Both the position numbers and the translations under genes were made by a program. The notes under the pieces were generated by a model, which was given only the letters and a program-made list of their open reading frames with translations, ran no database searches and was not told the DNA's origin. Of a stretch of 64,000 bases of DNA, positions 27,494-35,411 are shown piece after piece. This DNA comes from CADEFQ01 sp050249415 (lineage in GTDB: Bacteria > Pseudomonadota > Gammaproteobacteria > Steroidobacterales > Steroidobacteraceae), in NCBI GenBank assembly GCA_050249415.1, contig JBFWQO010000005.1, positions 62,001-126,000 of the forward strand, written 5' to 3'. Numbering within the stretch: position 1 is the stretch's first letter; the number at the start of each line of letters is the position of its first letter.

Positions 27494-28305
27494 AGACGCT
27501 GGCTGCGCTGCTGTGCCTCTGCGTATCCGTTAGTAGTTTGGCAGACGGACCGCGCATCGCCTCGATCAACCCGTGTGTCGATGCCATCCTCACCCGCGTG
27601 GCCGACGCCGATCAGATCGTTGCCATCAGCCACTACTCGCAGGACCCGAGGGCGACGTCCATTTCCCTGGACGTCGCGATGCGCTTCCACGCCACCTCGG
27701 GCACCGCCGAGGAGATCGTGGTGTTGCAGCCCGACCTCGTCATGTCCGGCCCGCACGTGTCGCCCGCGACCATCCTGGCGCTGGAGCGCATGAAGATCCG
27801 CATCGTGAAATACAAGGTGGCGGAGAGCGTGGAGCAGAGCCTGGAGCAGGTCCGCGCCATCGCGGCGGCCGTGGGACATCCCGGTCGCGGCGAGCAACTC
27901 GCGCGGGAGATTGAAACCGCCGTGGCTCGCGCGCGCAGCAGCGATGGGCAGGTTTTCACAGCGTTGATCTGGCAGGGAGGCGGCATGGTTCCCGGCACGG
28001 GTACGTTGGCGGATCAACTGCTCCAGCTCACCGGGTTCAGGAACGTGAGCGCCGAGTACGGGCTCAAGAAGTGGGATGTCTTGCCGCTCGAATATCTGCT
28101 CAACAGGCCGCCTCAGCTCGTGCTTTCCCTTAGCAGGAATGAGACCACGGGGGATCGGATGCTGGGTCACCCGGCGATACAGAAACTCTCTCAAGATGTC
28201 GCCTTCCGTCGATATCCCTTTCGCCTGCTGGGTTGCGCGGGGCCGACGATCATCGAGGCCTCGACTCGCCTCGCGGAATTCCACCGTGAGCTGGCAGCCC
28301 GATGA
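27490..28305 (+). CDS. btuF: Periplasmic corrinoid-binding protein of an ABC transporter
   Basis: 271 residues with TTG start overlapping the cobO stop. A signal peptide (MKTLAALLCLCVSVSSLADG) precedes a helical-backbone type III binding protein fold (RIASINPCVDAILTRVADADQIVAIS ... EEIVVLQPDLVMSG). Its place between cobO and btuCD in a B12 operon supports a BtuF role, although the related ferric-siderophore binding proteins look similar. It should deliver cobalamin, imported by BtuB, to BtuCD. The next gene overlaps by 4 bases. Confidence 0.85.
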   Translation: MKTLAALLCLCVSVSSLADGPRIASINPCVDAILTRVADADQIVAISHYSQDPRATSISLDVAMRFHATSGTAEEIVVLQPDLVMSGPHVSPATILALERMKIRIVKYKVAESVEQSLEQVRAIAAAVGHPGRGEQLAREIETAVARARSSDGQVFTALIWQGGGMVPGTGTLADQLLQLTGFRNVSAEYGLKKWDVLPLEYLLNRPPQLVLSLSRNETTGDRMLGHPAIQKLSQDVAFRRYPFRLLGCAGPTIIEASTRLAEFHRELAAR

Positions 28306-29276
28306 AAATCGCACCACTAAAGCTGAACCTCGTTTTTTTCGTTCTCATCGCCGTTGCGGCCGTGTTCTCTCTGGCAGCGGGCAAGGTCTGGTTGCCCTGG
28401 GACGCGTGGGCCTCGAGCGATCCGCGCTGGATCATCATCGCGGAGCTGCGAATCCCGCGCACCGTGCTGGCGATAGCGCTGGGCGCCGCCCTGGGCACGG
28501 CCGGCGCGGTCATGCAGGGCTATCTACGCAATCCGTTGGCAGATCCAGGATTGTTCGGCATCTCTTCCGGTGCGGCGCTGGGCGCGGTGACGTCGGTGTA
28601 CTTCGGCTATGCGCTCTCGGCCTTTCTACTGCCCACGTTTGCGCTCGCGGGCGCAGGCATCGCGATGATGCTGCTCGCGCTGCTTGCAGGCCGCTCGGGC
28701 AGTCTCATCATGTTTGCCCTGGCCGGCATGATTCTCGCGAGCATCGCCGGGTCGCTCACGACGCTTGCCATCAGTCTTGCGCCGACGCCTTACGTCGCCT
28801 CGGAAATCGTCAACTGGCTCATGGGCGCGCTCACGGATCGCAGCTGGGATGACGTGCGCATCACCGTGCCGGTGATGGCCGCCGGCATCGCGGTTCTCCT
28901 GACGACAGGCCGGTCGCTCGACGCACTCACGCTGGGTGAGGCGGCGGCGCGATCGATGGGCGTCAATGAAAGAGTGCTTCAGTGGAAGGTGGTGGTCGGC
29001 GTCGGGCTGTGCGTCGGCGGCTCCGTTGCGGCCGCGGGCATCGTTGGATTCGTGGGCCTCATGGTGCCGCACATCGTGCGGCCGCTGGTTGGCGGGAAGC
29101 CCTCGTCCGTCATCCTGCCATCCGCGCTCGGCGGCGCCCTGCTGATACTGATCGCCGACAGCCTGGTGCGTATCGCGCCGACCGTGAGCGAGCTGCGACT
29201 CGGCATCGCCATGTCGATGCTCGGCGCGCCGTTCTTCCTGGCGATGCTGTTGAGACTGCGGAAGTCGCTGGCATGA
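28302..29276 (+). CDS. btuC: Corrinoid ABC transporter permease
   Basis: 324-residue FecCD/BtuC-family permease with about ten hydrophobic helices. Family signatures: ELRIPRTVLAIALGAALGTAGAVMQGYLRNPLADP, GIVGFVGLMVPHIVRPLVG. ATGA overlaps on both sides (with btuF and btuD) indicate one translationally coupled transporter set. Specificity for corrinoids rests on context. Confidence 0.9.
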   Translation: MKIAPLKLNLVFFVLIAVAAVFSLAAGKVWLPWDAWASSDPRWIIIAELRIPRTVLAIALGAALGTAGAVMQGYLRNPLADPGLFGISSGAALGAVTSVYFGYALSAFLLPTFALAGAGIAMMLLALLAGRSGSLIMFALAGMILASIAGSLTTLAISLAPTPYVASEIVNWLMGALTDRSWDDVRITVPVMAAGIAVLLTTGRSLDALTLGEAAARSMGVNERVLQWKVVVGVGLCVGGSVAAAGIVGFVGLMVPHIVRPLVGGKPSSVILPSALGGALLILIADSLVRIAPTVSELRLGIAMSMLGAPFFLAMLLRLRKSLA

Positions 29277-30067
29277 GCCTCATCAACGCACTGACCTTGA
29301 ACGCATCGAACGTCAGCCTCTCTCTCGGGGGCAACTCGATCCTGCGCGACGTCTCGGCCCGTTTCGAGCCCGGCAAGGTGTCGGTGCTGCTCGGCCCGAA
29401 CGGCGCTGGAAAGACCACGCTGCTGGCGTGCCTCTCCGGGCTGCGTCGACCCGATGCGGGCCTCGTCACCCTGGCGGACACCAACGTATGGAGCATGGAT
29501 CGGCGCGATCGCGCGCGCCGCATCGGCTTCCTGCCGCAGACTCCCGAAGTGCATTGGGACATCGATGTCACGACGCTCGTCTCGCTCGGACGATTGCCGC
29601 ATCGAGGTCGCGGTGGCGAGACTGCCGACGATCGCGCGGCCATCGACGAGGCCATGCAAGCGACGGACGTGGCGAGGCTCGCGAGCCGCACCGCCCGGCA
29701 GCTGTCGGGAGGCGAGCGCGCGCGGGTACTGCTGGCGCGCGTGCTCGCGGGCAGACCGCAATGGCTGCTGGCCGACGAACCCCTTGCGAACCTCGATCCG
29801 GCGCACCAGCTGGACGTGCTCGAGCAGTTGCGCAAGATCGCCGCGGATGGCGTGGGCGTGGTTCTCGTGCTCCATGACCTTAGCTTCGCCGCACGTGTCG
29901 CGGATCATGCCGTGCTCATGCGCGGCGGCCAGGTACTGGTGGATGGGTCGAGCGACGACGTGCTGCGCACGGAGCCTATCCGCGACGCCTTCGGCATCGA
30001 CGCCCATTTCGGTACCGCGGACGGAAACGACCGCTTCGTCATCCCGATGCGCCGTCATCGCGGATGA
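29273..30067 (+). CDS. btuD: Corrinoid ABC transporter ATP-binding protein
   Basis: 264-residue ABC ATPase starting at ATG 29273 within the btuC stop (ATGA). Walker A LLGPNGAGKTTLLA, ABC signature QLSGGERARVLLAR, Walker B WLLADEPLANLDP and H-loop VLVLHDLS are all intact. Energises corrinoid uptake with BtuC and BtuF. The 3' end overlaps cbiB by ATGA. Confidence 0.9.
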   Translation: MSLINALTLNASNVSLSLGGNSILRDVSARFEPGKVSVLLGPNGAGKTTLLACLSGLRRPDAGLVTLADTNVWSMDRRDRARRIGFLPQTPEVHWDIDVTTLVSLGRLPHRGRGGETADDRAAIDEAMQATDVARLASRTARQLSGGERARVLLARVLAGRPQWLLADEPLANLDPAHQLDVLEQLRKIAADGVGVVLVLHDLSFAARVADHAVLMRGGQVLVDGSSDDVLRTEPIRDAFGIDAHFGTADGNDRFVIPMRRHRG

Positions 30068-30990
30068 CGCTGGATAACGCCGAGCAGCTATCCATCGTGC
30101 TCGCGCTCGAAGCCTGCCTCGGCTATCCGAACTTCCTTTATCGGCGGATCCGGCATCCAGTCGTGTGGATCGGCAACCTGATCAGCGCCGCTGAACGACG
30201 TTTGAACACCCGGGACGGATCACGCGACTTCGTCAAAGGCGCACTGGTGCTGTTGGTGGTCGCGCTCGTGGCAGCAGTTCCGGCCTGGCTGCTTGAGCGA
30301 ATCGCGCAGGGACTCTGGCTGGGAATCCTGTTGCTGATCGCGACGGCGGGCCTCGCTCAGCGAAGCCTGTACTCGCACGTAGCGAAAGTTCTCGAACCAC
30401 TATCTGCTGGCGACCTGTCGGCGGCGCGCGCCAGCGTCTCGCGAATCGTGGGGCGAGATACCGCATCACTGGACGCTCATGGCGTCGCCACTGCCGCCAC
30501 TGAAAGCCTCGCGGAAAGCTTCTGCGATGGCGTGGTTGCACCGGCGTTCTGGTTCCTGGTCGGAGGGCTTCCGGGGCTGTTCATCTACAAGGCGGTGAAC
30601 ACCGCCGATAGCCTCATCGGTCATCGCGACGATCGCTACCGCGCGTTCGGTTGGGTGGCCGCCCGGACCGACGACCTCATGAACCTGATCCCGGCCCGCA
30701 TCGCCGGGCTGCTGCTTTGCCTGTCCCGGTTGCGCGGCTTTCGCGTCATGTGGCGCGACGCGAGCAAGCACGCTTCACCGAACGCGGGCTGGAGCGAAGC
30801 TGCGATGGCGGGTGCATTGCGGGTGCAGCTCGGCGGCCCGGTGTCGTACGACGGTGAAGCCACCTGGCGCCCGTCATTTGGTGACGGACGCAAACCCGGC
30901 GCGGATGATCTCCGGCAAGCTCTGCAGGTGTATGTGACTGCGTGCCTGCTCCTCTGGCTACTGGTCGCGGGGGTGGCATGGCTGCGGTGA
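30064..30990 (+). CDS. cbiB: Adenosylcobinamide-phosphate synthase
   Basis: 308-residue membrane protein (CobD in Pseudomonas nomenclature) that joins aminopropanol phosphate to adenosylcobyric acid. Family motifs are ALEACLGYPNFLYRRIRHPVVW, TESLAESFCDGVVAPAFWF and YKAVNTADSLIGHRDDRYRAFGW, with several hydrophobic helices. ATGA overlap with btuD; the cobQ start lies 13 bases inside its 3' end. Confidence 0.92.
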   Translation: MTLDNAEQLSIVLALEACLGYPNFLYRRIRHPVVWIGNLISAAERRLNTRDGSRDFVKGALVLLVVALVAAVPAWLLERIAQGLWLGILLLIATAGLAQRSLYSHVAKVLEPLSAGDLSAARASVSRIVGRDTASLDAHGVATAATESLAESFCDGVVAPAFWFLVGGLPGLFIYKAVNTADSLIGHRDDRYRAFGWVAARTDDLMNLIPARIAGLLLCLSRLRGFRVMWRDASKHASPNAGWSEAAMAGALRVQLGGPVSYDGEATWRPSFGDGRKPGADDLRQALQVYVTACLLLWLLVAGVAWLR

Positions 30991-32438
30991 TGTTCCAGGG
31001 AACCGGATCGGACGTCGGCAAGTCGGTGATTGTCGCCGGCGTTTGCCGCGCGCTCGCCAATCGTGGTTTGAAGGTGCGTCCGTTCAAGCCTCAAAACATG
31101 TCGAACAATGCCGCGGTGGCCGGCGACGGCGGCGAAATAGGGCGGGCGCAAGCGTTGCAGGCAATCGCATGCCGTGTCGCTCCGAGCGTTCACATGAATC
31201 CTGTCCTCATCAAACCGCAGTCGGACACCGGCGCGCAGATAGTCGTGCGTGGCGTGGTGCGTGAGACCGCGGATACCCGCTATTTCCGCGAGAACAAGAG
31301 CGAGCTTCTCGCGATCGTCATGGATTCTTTCTCGCGGCTCTCACGCGATGCCGACATCGTCGTGGTCGAAGGCGCAGGTAGTCCGGCGGAGACCAACCTG
31401 CGCGAACACGATATCGCCAACATGGGCTTCGCGCGCGCCGCGCAGGTGCCGGTGGTTCTCATCGGTGACATTGACCGTGGCGGCGTGATCGCGTCGCTGG
31501 TCGGAACTCATGCCGTGCTGGACGAACCGGACCGATCCATGATCAAGGCCTTCCTCATCAACAAGTTTCGCGGCGAGATCCGTTTGTTCGATGCCGGATT
31601 GTCCGAGATCGAACGACGCACGGGCTGGGCCTCGCTGGGCGTGATCCCCTGGCTGGCGACAGCGCGTCGGTTGCCGGCAGAAGATGCCGTCGCGCTGGAC
31701 GCGGTTCATGAGAACGACGGCGCGCTGCGTATCGCCGTTCCCATGCTCTCCCGCATTGCGAACTTCGATGACTTCGACGCGCTGGCACGCGAACCCGGGG
31801 TGCGTCTGCGAATGATTGCTCCGGGCACGCCGATACCCTCGGACACGCAGGTCATCATCCTTCCTGGCAGCAAGGCGACGATCGCGGATCTCAGGTTCCT
31901 GCGCGCGCAGGGTTGGGATATCGACATCGCGGCGCACGTGCGGCAAGGGGGTCGCGTCGTCGGCATCTGCGGCGGCTTCCAGATGCTCGGCAGGACGATC
32001 ACCGACACCGATGGCATCGAGGGCCCGGCGGAATCCGTTCAAGGACTGGGGTTACTTCCCCTTCACACGCGGCTGGCAGGCTCGAAGCAGGTTCGTGAAG
32101 TGCGCGGTCGCTCGATCGCGAGCGGCGCCGAGTTCGACGGCTACGAAATCCATGTGGGGCAAACGCATATCGAGCCGGGCGTGGCTGCCTGGTTGCGATT
32201 CGACGACGGCACGCCGGACGGTGCGGTCAGCGCCGATGGGAAGGTGTCTGGCTGTTACGTGCACGGCCTCTTCAACAGGGCCGAATTCCGTGGCGATTGG
32301 CTGCGCTCGCTGGGAACCCCCTCGGACCGCATCGAGCAGGACGTTTACGTGAATGCGGCGCTCGATGAACTCGCCGCGCAACTCGAGCGCACGATTGCGT
32401 TTGATCGCCTGCTGGATATCGCGGGATATCGCCCATGA
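30978..32438 (+). CDS. cobQ: Cobyric acid synthase
   Basis: 486-residue glutamine amidotransferase (CbiP/CobQ) that amidates adenosylcobyrinic acid a,c-diamide at four positions. The N-terminal P-loop-like domain starts MAAVMFQGTGSDVGKSVIVAG and contains RPFKPQNMSNNA. The C-terminal glutaminase domain has the nucleophile region GICGGFQMLGRTI and the His motif GYEIHVGQTHIEPG. The ATG 30978 start overlaps cbiB. Its presence means corrinoid acids short of cobyric acid can be completed, although no cbiA/cobB or ring-synthesis gene is in the window. Confidence 0.93.
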   Translation: MAAVMFQGTGSDVGKSVIVAGVCRALANRGLKVRPFKPQNMSNNAAVAGDGGEIGRAQALQAIACRVAPSVHMNPVLIKPQSDTGAQIVVRGVVRETADTRYFRENKSELLAIVMDSFSRLSRDADIVVVEGAGSPAETNLREHDIANMGFARAAQVPVVLIGDIDRGGVIASLVGTHAVLDEPDRSMIKAFLINKFRGEIRLFDAGLSEIERRTGWASLGVIPWLATARRLPAEDAVALDAVHENDGALRIAVPMLSRIANFDDFDALAREPGVRLRMIAPGTPIPSDTQVIILPGSKATIADLRFLRAQGWDIDIAAHVRQGGRVVGICGGFQMLGRTITDTDGIEGPAESVQGLGLLPLHTRLAGSKQVREVRGRSIASGAEFDGYEIHVGQTHIEPGVAAWLRFDDGTPDGAVSADGKVSGCYVHGLFNRAEFRGDWLRSLGTPSDRIEQDVYVNAALDELAAQLERTIAFDRLLDIAGYRP

Positions 32439-33454
32439 TCGGCGACTCCGACGTCTGGGCACGGCTCGATTCGCTCGCGAAACCTCGGCGCAGCCTCGGG
32501 AAGCTCGAAGAGCTCGCGGTCCGGCTCGCAGTCATTCAGCAGACGCTTGCGCCCGCGACTCGGCCGCGTCGTGTGGTGCTGTTTGCTGGCGACCATGGTG
32601 TCGTCCAAAGCGGCGTGTCGGCGTGGGGATCGGAAGTCACCGCGTTGATGGTGCGAACCATTGGGCACGGCCGGGCGTCGAGCACCGCGCTGGCAGCAGC
32701 GCACGAGTGCGAGCTGCGCCTGGTCGACGTCGGCGTTGCCGCGCCACTCGACATTCTTTCACAGCCTGACTTCCGCAATGCCCGGATCGGCCCTGGCACG
32801 CGCGACCTGTCGCGCGAGCCCGCCATGACGGTCGAGGAGTTTGAGGCTGCCTGGGATCTCGGCGTCAGCGAGGCGCGTGCCGCCGTCACCGCTGGTTGCC
32901 AGGTCCTACTGGCCGGCGAGATGGGTATCGGCAACACGACCGCGGCCGCTTGCCTCGTCACCCTGCTTGCGGGCCTGCCTCCTGATCTTGCCACTGGCCG
33001 CGGCGCGGGCGCGGACGACGCTGTGCTCGCCATCAAGAGAAACATAGTGGCGACGGCCTCTGCCAAGTCGAAAGCGTTGGCGCAAACAGGCGTCCGCGAA
33101 GCCATCGCATCGGTGGCCGGATACGAGATTGCGGCCATGGCGGGATTCTTTGCTGAAGGCGCAAACCATCCTGTCGTGCTGCTGCTCGATGGATACGTGG
33201 CGACCGCCGCGGCGTTGATTGCCGCCAAGCTGCAAGCTGGCGTGGCGTCCCGCATGATCGCGTCGCACCTGTCCGCAGAGCCTGGCCATGGCGCGGCGCT
33301 CGACGCGTTGGGATTGCAGCCGCTGCTCGACTGGAACATGCGGCTCGGTGAAGGCACGGGTGCCCTGGTCGCGCTGCCCTTGCTGGACAGCGCAGCTGCG
33401 CTGCTTCGGGATGTCGCGACGCTCGAGGAGTTGGGAGTGCCGCGTGAGGACTGA
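32435..33454 (+). CDS. cobT: Nicotinate-nucleotide:dimethylbenzimidazole phosphoribosyltransferase
   Basis: 339 residues; forms alpha-ribazole phosphate from the lower-ligand base. Motifs seen are FAGDHGVVQSGVSAWGSEVT, GEMGIGNTTAAAC, HLSAEPGHGAALDALG and the catalytic-Glu region MRLGEGTGALVALPLLDSA. ATGA overlap with cobQ. No gene for dimethylbenzimidazole synthesis (bluB) is nearby, so the base may come from elsewhere. Confidence 0.94.
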   Translation: MIGDSDVWARLDSLAKPRRSLGKLEELAVRLAVIQQTLAPATRPRRVVLFAGDHGVVQSGVSAWGSEVTALMVRTIGHGRASSTALAAAHECELRLVDVGVAAPLDILSQPDFRNARIGPGTRDLSREPAMTVEEFEAAWDLGVSEARAAVTAGCQVLLAGEMGIGNTTAAACLVTLLAGLPPDLATGRGAGADDAVLAIKRNIVATASAKSKALAQTGVREAIASVAGYEIAAMAGFFAEGANHPVVLLLDGYVATAAALIAAKLQAGVASRMIASHLSAEPGHGAALDALGLQPLLDWNMRLGEGTGALVALPLLDSAAALLRDVATLEELGVPRED

Positions 33455-34220
33455 CTGTCCCGCCTGGGCCCCGCCCTTGTTGGCGATGCAGTTCCTGACA
33501 CGGGTTCCCGTACCGGGAGTCGCATCGTTGTCTCGCGAGGCGGCGATGGAAGGACTCCGCCGCGCAGTGATCTGGTTCCCACTCGTCGGCTCGCTGGTCG
33601 GCGCGGTCACTGCCCTCACTATCGTGCTCGCCGAGCAACTCTGGACCCGCATCGTGGCGGTGCTGATCGCCCTCGCCGTCGAAGCGCGTATGACGGGGGC
33701 GTTTCATGAAGACGCCGTGGCAGATTTCTGCGATGGCATCGGTGGGGGCCGAAACCCCGAGCACGCACGAGAGATCATGAAGGACAGCCGCATCGGCACG
33801 TTCGGGGCGCTGGCGCTGTTGCTGTTCGTTGGGATGCGGGCGACTCTGACCTGGACCTTGCCTGAACAGATCCTGATCGCCGCCGTCATCGGCGCGGCAA
33901 CCTTTGCACGCCTGGTCGCTGTCATGTTGATGACTGCTGTCGCTCCGGTGTCCGGATCGAGCACGCTCGCCAAGGATGTCGGCGGCCGCGCACCGATGAA
34001 GTTCGCGATCCTCGCCTTCGCACTGGCGATTCCTGGACTTCTGCCTCTGGCGTGGATGTCTCCTCTTCGACTGTTGGGCGCACTCGCTGCCGCCGCGCTG
34101 TTCCTCCTCTGGTTCCAGCGCTTGCTGCGGGAGAAAGTCGGCGGAAGCACCGGCGACTGCCTGGGCTTCGCCGCCTACGCGTGCCAGCTGCTGGTCTTGC
34201 TCGCCGCGAGCGCGGCGTGA
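33444..34220 (+). CDS. cobS: Adenosylcobinamide-GDP ribazoletransferase (cobalamin synthase)
   Basis: 258-residue integral membrane enzyme joining adenosylcobinamide-GDP and alpha-ribazole (phosphate). The GTG start at 33444 lies inside the cobT 3' end. The Mg-binding signature MTGAFHEDAVADFCDGIGGG and IMKDSRIGTFG match the family; about six hydrophobic helices follow. It is the step downstream of CobU, although cobU is on the other strand. Confidence 0.92.
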   Translation: MRTDCPAWAPPLLAMQFLTRVPVPGVASLSREAAMEGLRRAVIWFPLVGSLVGAVTALTIVLAEQLWTRIVAVLIALAVEARMTGAFHEDAVADFCDGIGGGRNPEHAREIMKDSRIGTFGALALLLFVGMRATLTWTLPEQILIAAVIGAATFARLVAVMLMTAVAPVSGSSTLAKDVGGRAPMKFAILAFALAIPGLLPLAWMSPLRLLGALAAAALFLLWFQRLLREKVGGSTGDCLGFAAYACQLLVLLAASAA

Positions 34221-34819
34221 ACCACAAGGTACTGCTCGTACGACATGCGGCCGTGGCGCTGCGGTGGCGCGGACGTTGCTACGGAAGCACCGACGTGGGA
34301 CTGAGTCGCGACGGTATGGCGCGATCACGCGACATCGCCCGCGAGATTCTTCGACGCCATGATGCAAACGAGATTGGCGGGGTGATCCATTCGGGGTTGC
34401 GTCGAGCGCGCTACCTCGCAGAACGCATTGCGGAAGCCACGGGCGCAGACATCCGTGTCGATGAACGATGGCGGGAACGTGACTTCGGCATGTGGGAAAC
34501 CCGGACGTGGACCTCGATTTGGCGGGAGTCCGGAAGCGCGATGGATCGGATGCTCACGGAGCCTGATAGCTACCGACCGGGCGGCGGGGAGACGACTGCG
34601 GAACTCTTCAGACGCAGCGTTGCGGCCTGGAAATCGTTGCCTCGGAGCTCGATCTCGGTGGTGGTCACGCACGGGGGACCGATTGCTTGCGTTCGGTGTC
34701 ATCTGGCGAAGGCACCCATCGCCGGCGTCGCGGAATTTCGGATCGCTGAAGGCAGGATGGTTGAAATCAGGCGCGACTGCGAGAAGGATGGGCCAGTGAG
34801 GACGGAAGTCGGTAGTTAG
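34217..34819 (+). CDS. cobC: Histidine phosphatase, probable alpha-ribazole phosphatase
   Basis: 200-residue phosphoglycerate-mutase-like phosphatase; GTG start overlaps the cobS stop. The catalytic signature appears as LLVRHAAVALRWRGRCYG (RHA where RHG is usual), with DERWRERDFGMWE and a second His in VVVTHGGPIACVR. Last gene of the operon; it would dephosphorylate alpha-ribazole 5'-phosphate or cobalamin 5'-phosphate. The exact substrate rests on context. Confidence 0.85.
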   Translation: MNHKVLLVRHAAVALRWRGRCYGSTDVGLSRDGMARSRDIAREILRRHDANEIGGVIHSGLRRARYLAERIAEATGADIRVDERWRERDFGMWETRTWTSIWRESGSAMDRMLTEPDSYRPGGGETTAELFRRSVAAWKSLPRSSISVVVTHGGPIACVRCHLAKAPIAGVAEFRIAEGRMVEIRRDCEKDGPVRTEVGS

Positions 34820-34864
34820 ATGCTGGTGTTCTTGGCGAAAGTCAGCGCTTCTGAACATCGCCCC

Positions 34865-34890
34865 GATTCGAATCCCTGTCGATGGCACCA
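34865..34890 (+). repeat. tRNA 3'-end-like fragment
   Basis: GATTCGAATCCCTG followed by TCGATGGCACCA has the look of a T-loop (TTCGAAT) running to a CCA end, in plus orientation, next to the tRNA-Ser gene of the other strand. No 5' half of a tRNA is present, and the T-stem does not pair properly, so it is not a functional tRNA. It may be an old attachment site. Confidence 0.35.
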
Positions 34891-34912
34891 ACCGCCGCAG
34901 GAAACGGCGTAA

Positions 34913-34928
34913 CTTCTTGATAAAGAAG
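34913..34928. terminator. Weak hairpin between cobC and tRNA-Ser
   Basis: CTTCTT and AAGAAG flank GATA; GGGAAATTTT follows on the plus strand. It could weakly end the cob operon and the facing tRNA transcript. The stem is short and AT-rich. Confidence 0.25.
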
Positions 34929-34936
34929 GGAAATTT

Positions 34937-35027
34937 TGGCGGAGAGAGAGGGATTCGAACCCTCGAAGGGCTTTTGGCCCTTACACCCTTAGCAGGGGTG
35001 CGCCTTCGACCACTCGGCCATCTCTCC
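34937..35027 (-). tRNA. tRNA-Ser (anticodon GCT)
   Basis: 91-base gene with encoded CCA. Acceptor stem GGAGAGA pairs with TCTCTCC. D-arm TGGCCGAGTGGTCGAAGGC, anticodon loop CTGCTAA giving GCT (reads AGC/AGU), a long variable arm typical of serine tRNA, and T-loop GGTTCGAATCC are all intact. It follows csrA, as in many gammaproteobacteria, and marks the right edge of the lower-GC block. Confidence 0.95.
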
Positions 35028-35046
35028 GGTTCGCGGGAAGGGCCGC

Positions 35047-35075
35047 ATGATACTGTCCGGGCACCGGACAGGCAA
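35047..35075 (-). promoter_or_regulatory. Promoter of tRNA-Ser
   Basis: On the minus strand TTGCCT (35075-35070) and TATCAT (35052-35047) are separated by exactly 17 bases. A GC-rich discriminator follows, and the mature tRNA end is 20 bases downstream, as expected for a stable-RNA promoter. The spacer is itself a palindrome (CTGTCCGG GCA CCGGACAG, 35053-35071). Confidence 0.65.
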
Positions 35076-35121
35076 AAAAGGTCGGGCGTGACATCAGGCC
35101 TCGGCTGAGGCCCGAGGTGGC

Positions 35122-35331
35122 TCAGCCGGTCGCGTAGGACGCGTCGTTGCCGGCCGACTCGTCTTTTTCCTCGCGCTGGATGCGCTCGTAGATTTCTTCG
35201 CGGTGGACCGACACGGACTTCGGCGCATTCACGCCGACGCGGACCTGGTTGCCCTTGACTCCGAGCACAGTGACCGTGACTTCGTCACCGATCATCAGCG
35301 CTTCACCGACCCGCCTCGTCAGGATCAACAT
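35122..35331 (-). CDS. csrA: Carbon storage regulator CsrA
   Basis: 69-residue RNA-binding global regulator: MLILTRRVGEALMIGDEVTV, then VRVGVNAPKSVSVHREEIYERI, with the conserved Arg and beta-strand residues that bind GGA motifs. The leader upstream contains several GGA triplets including the ribosome-binding site, compatible with autoregulation. Its position between lysC and tRNA-Ser is conserved in gammaproteobacteria. Confidence 0.96.
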   Translation of the reverse strand: MLILTRRVGEALMIGDEVTVTVLGVKGNQVRVGVNAPKSVSVHREEIYERIQREEKDESAGNDASYATG

Positions 35332-35411
35332 TTCGGCCTTCCTCCATGGAACAGGCGTTCCTTCCGACGCAATGTAGCGACAAGCCCGCCTCGCGCCTAT
35401 CAGATAAACCC

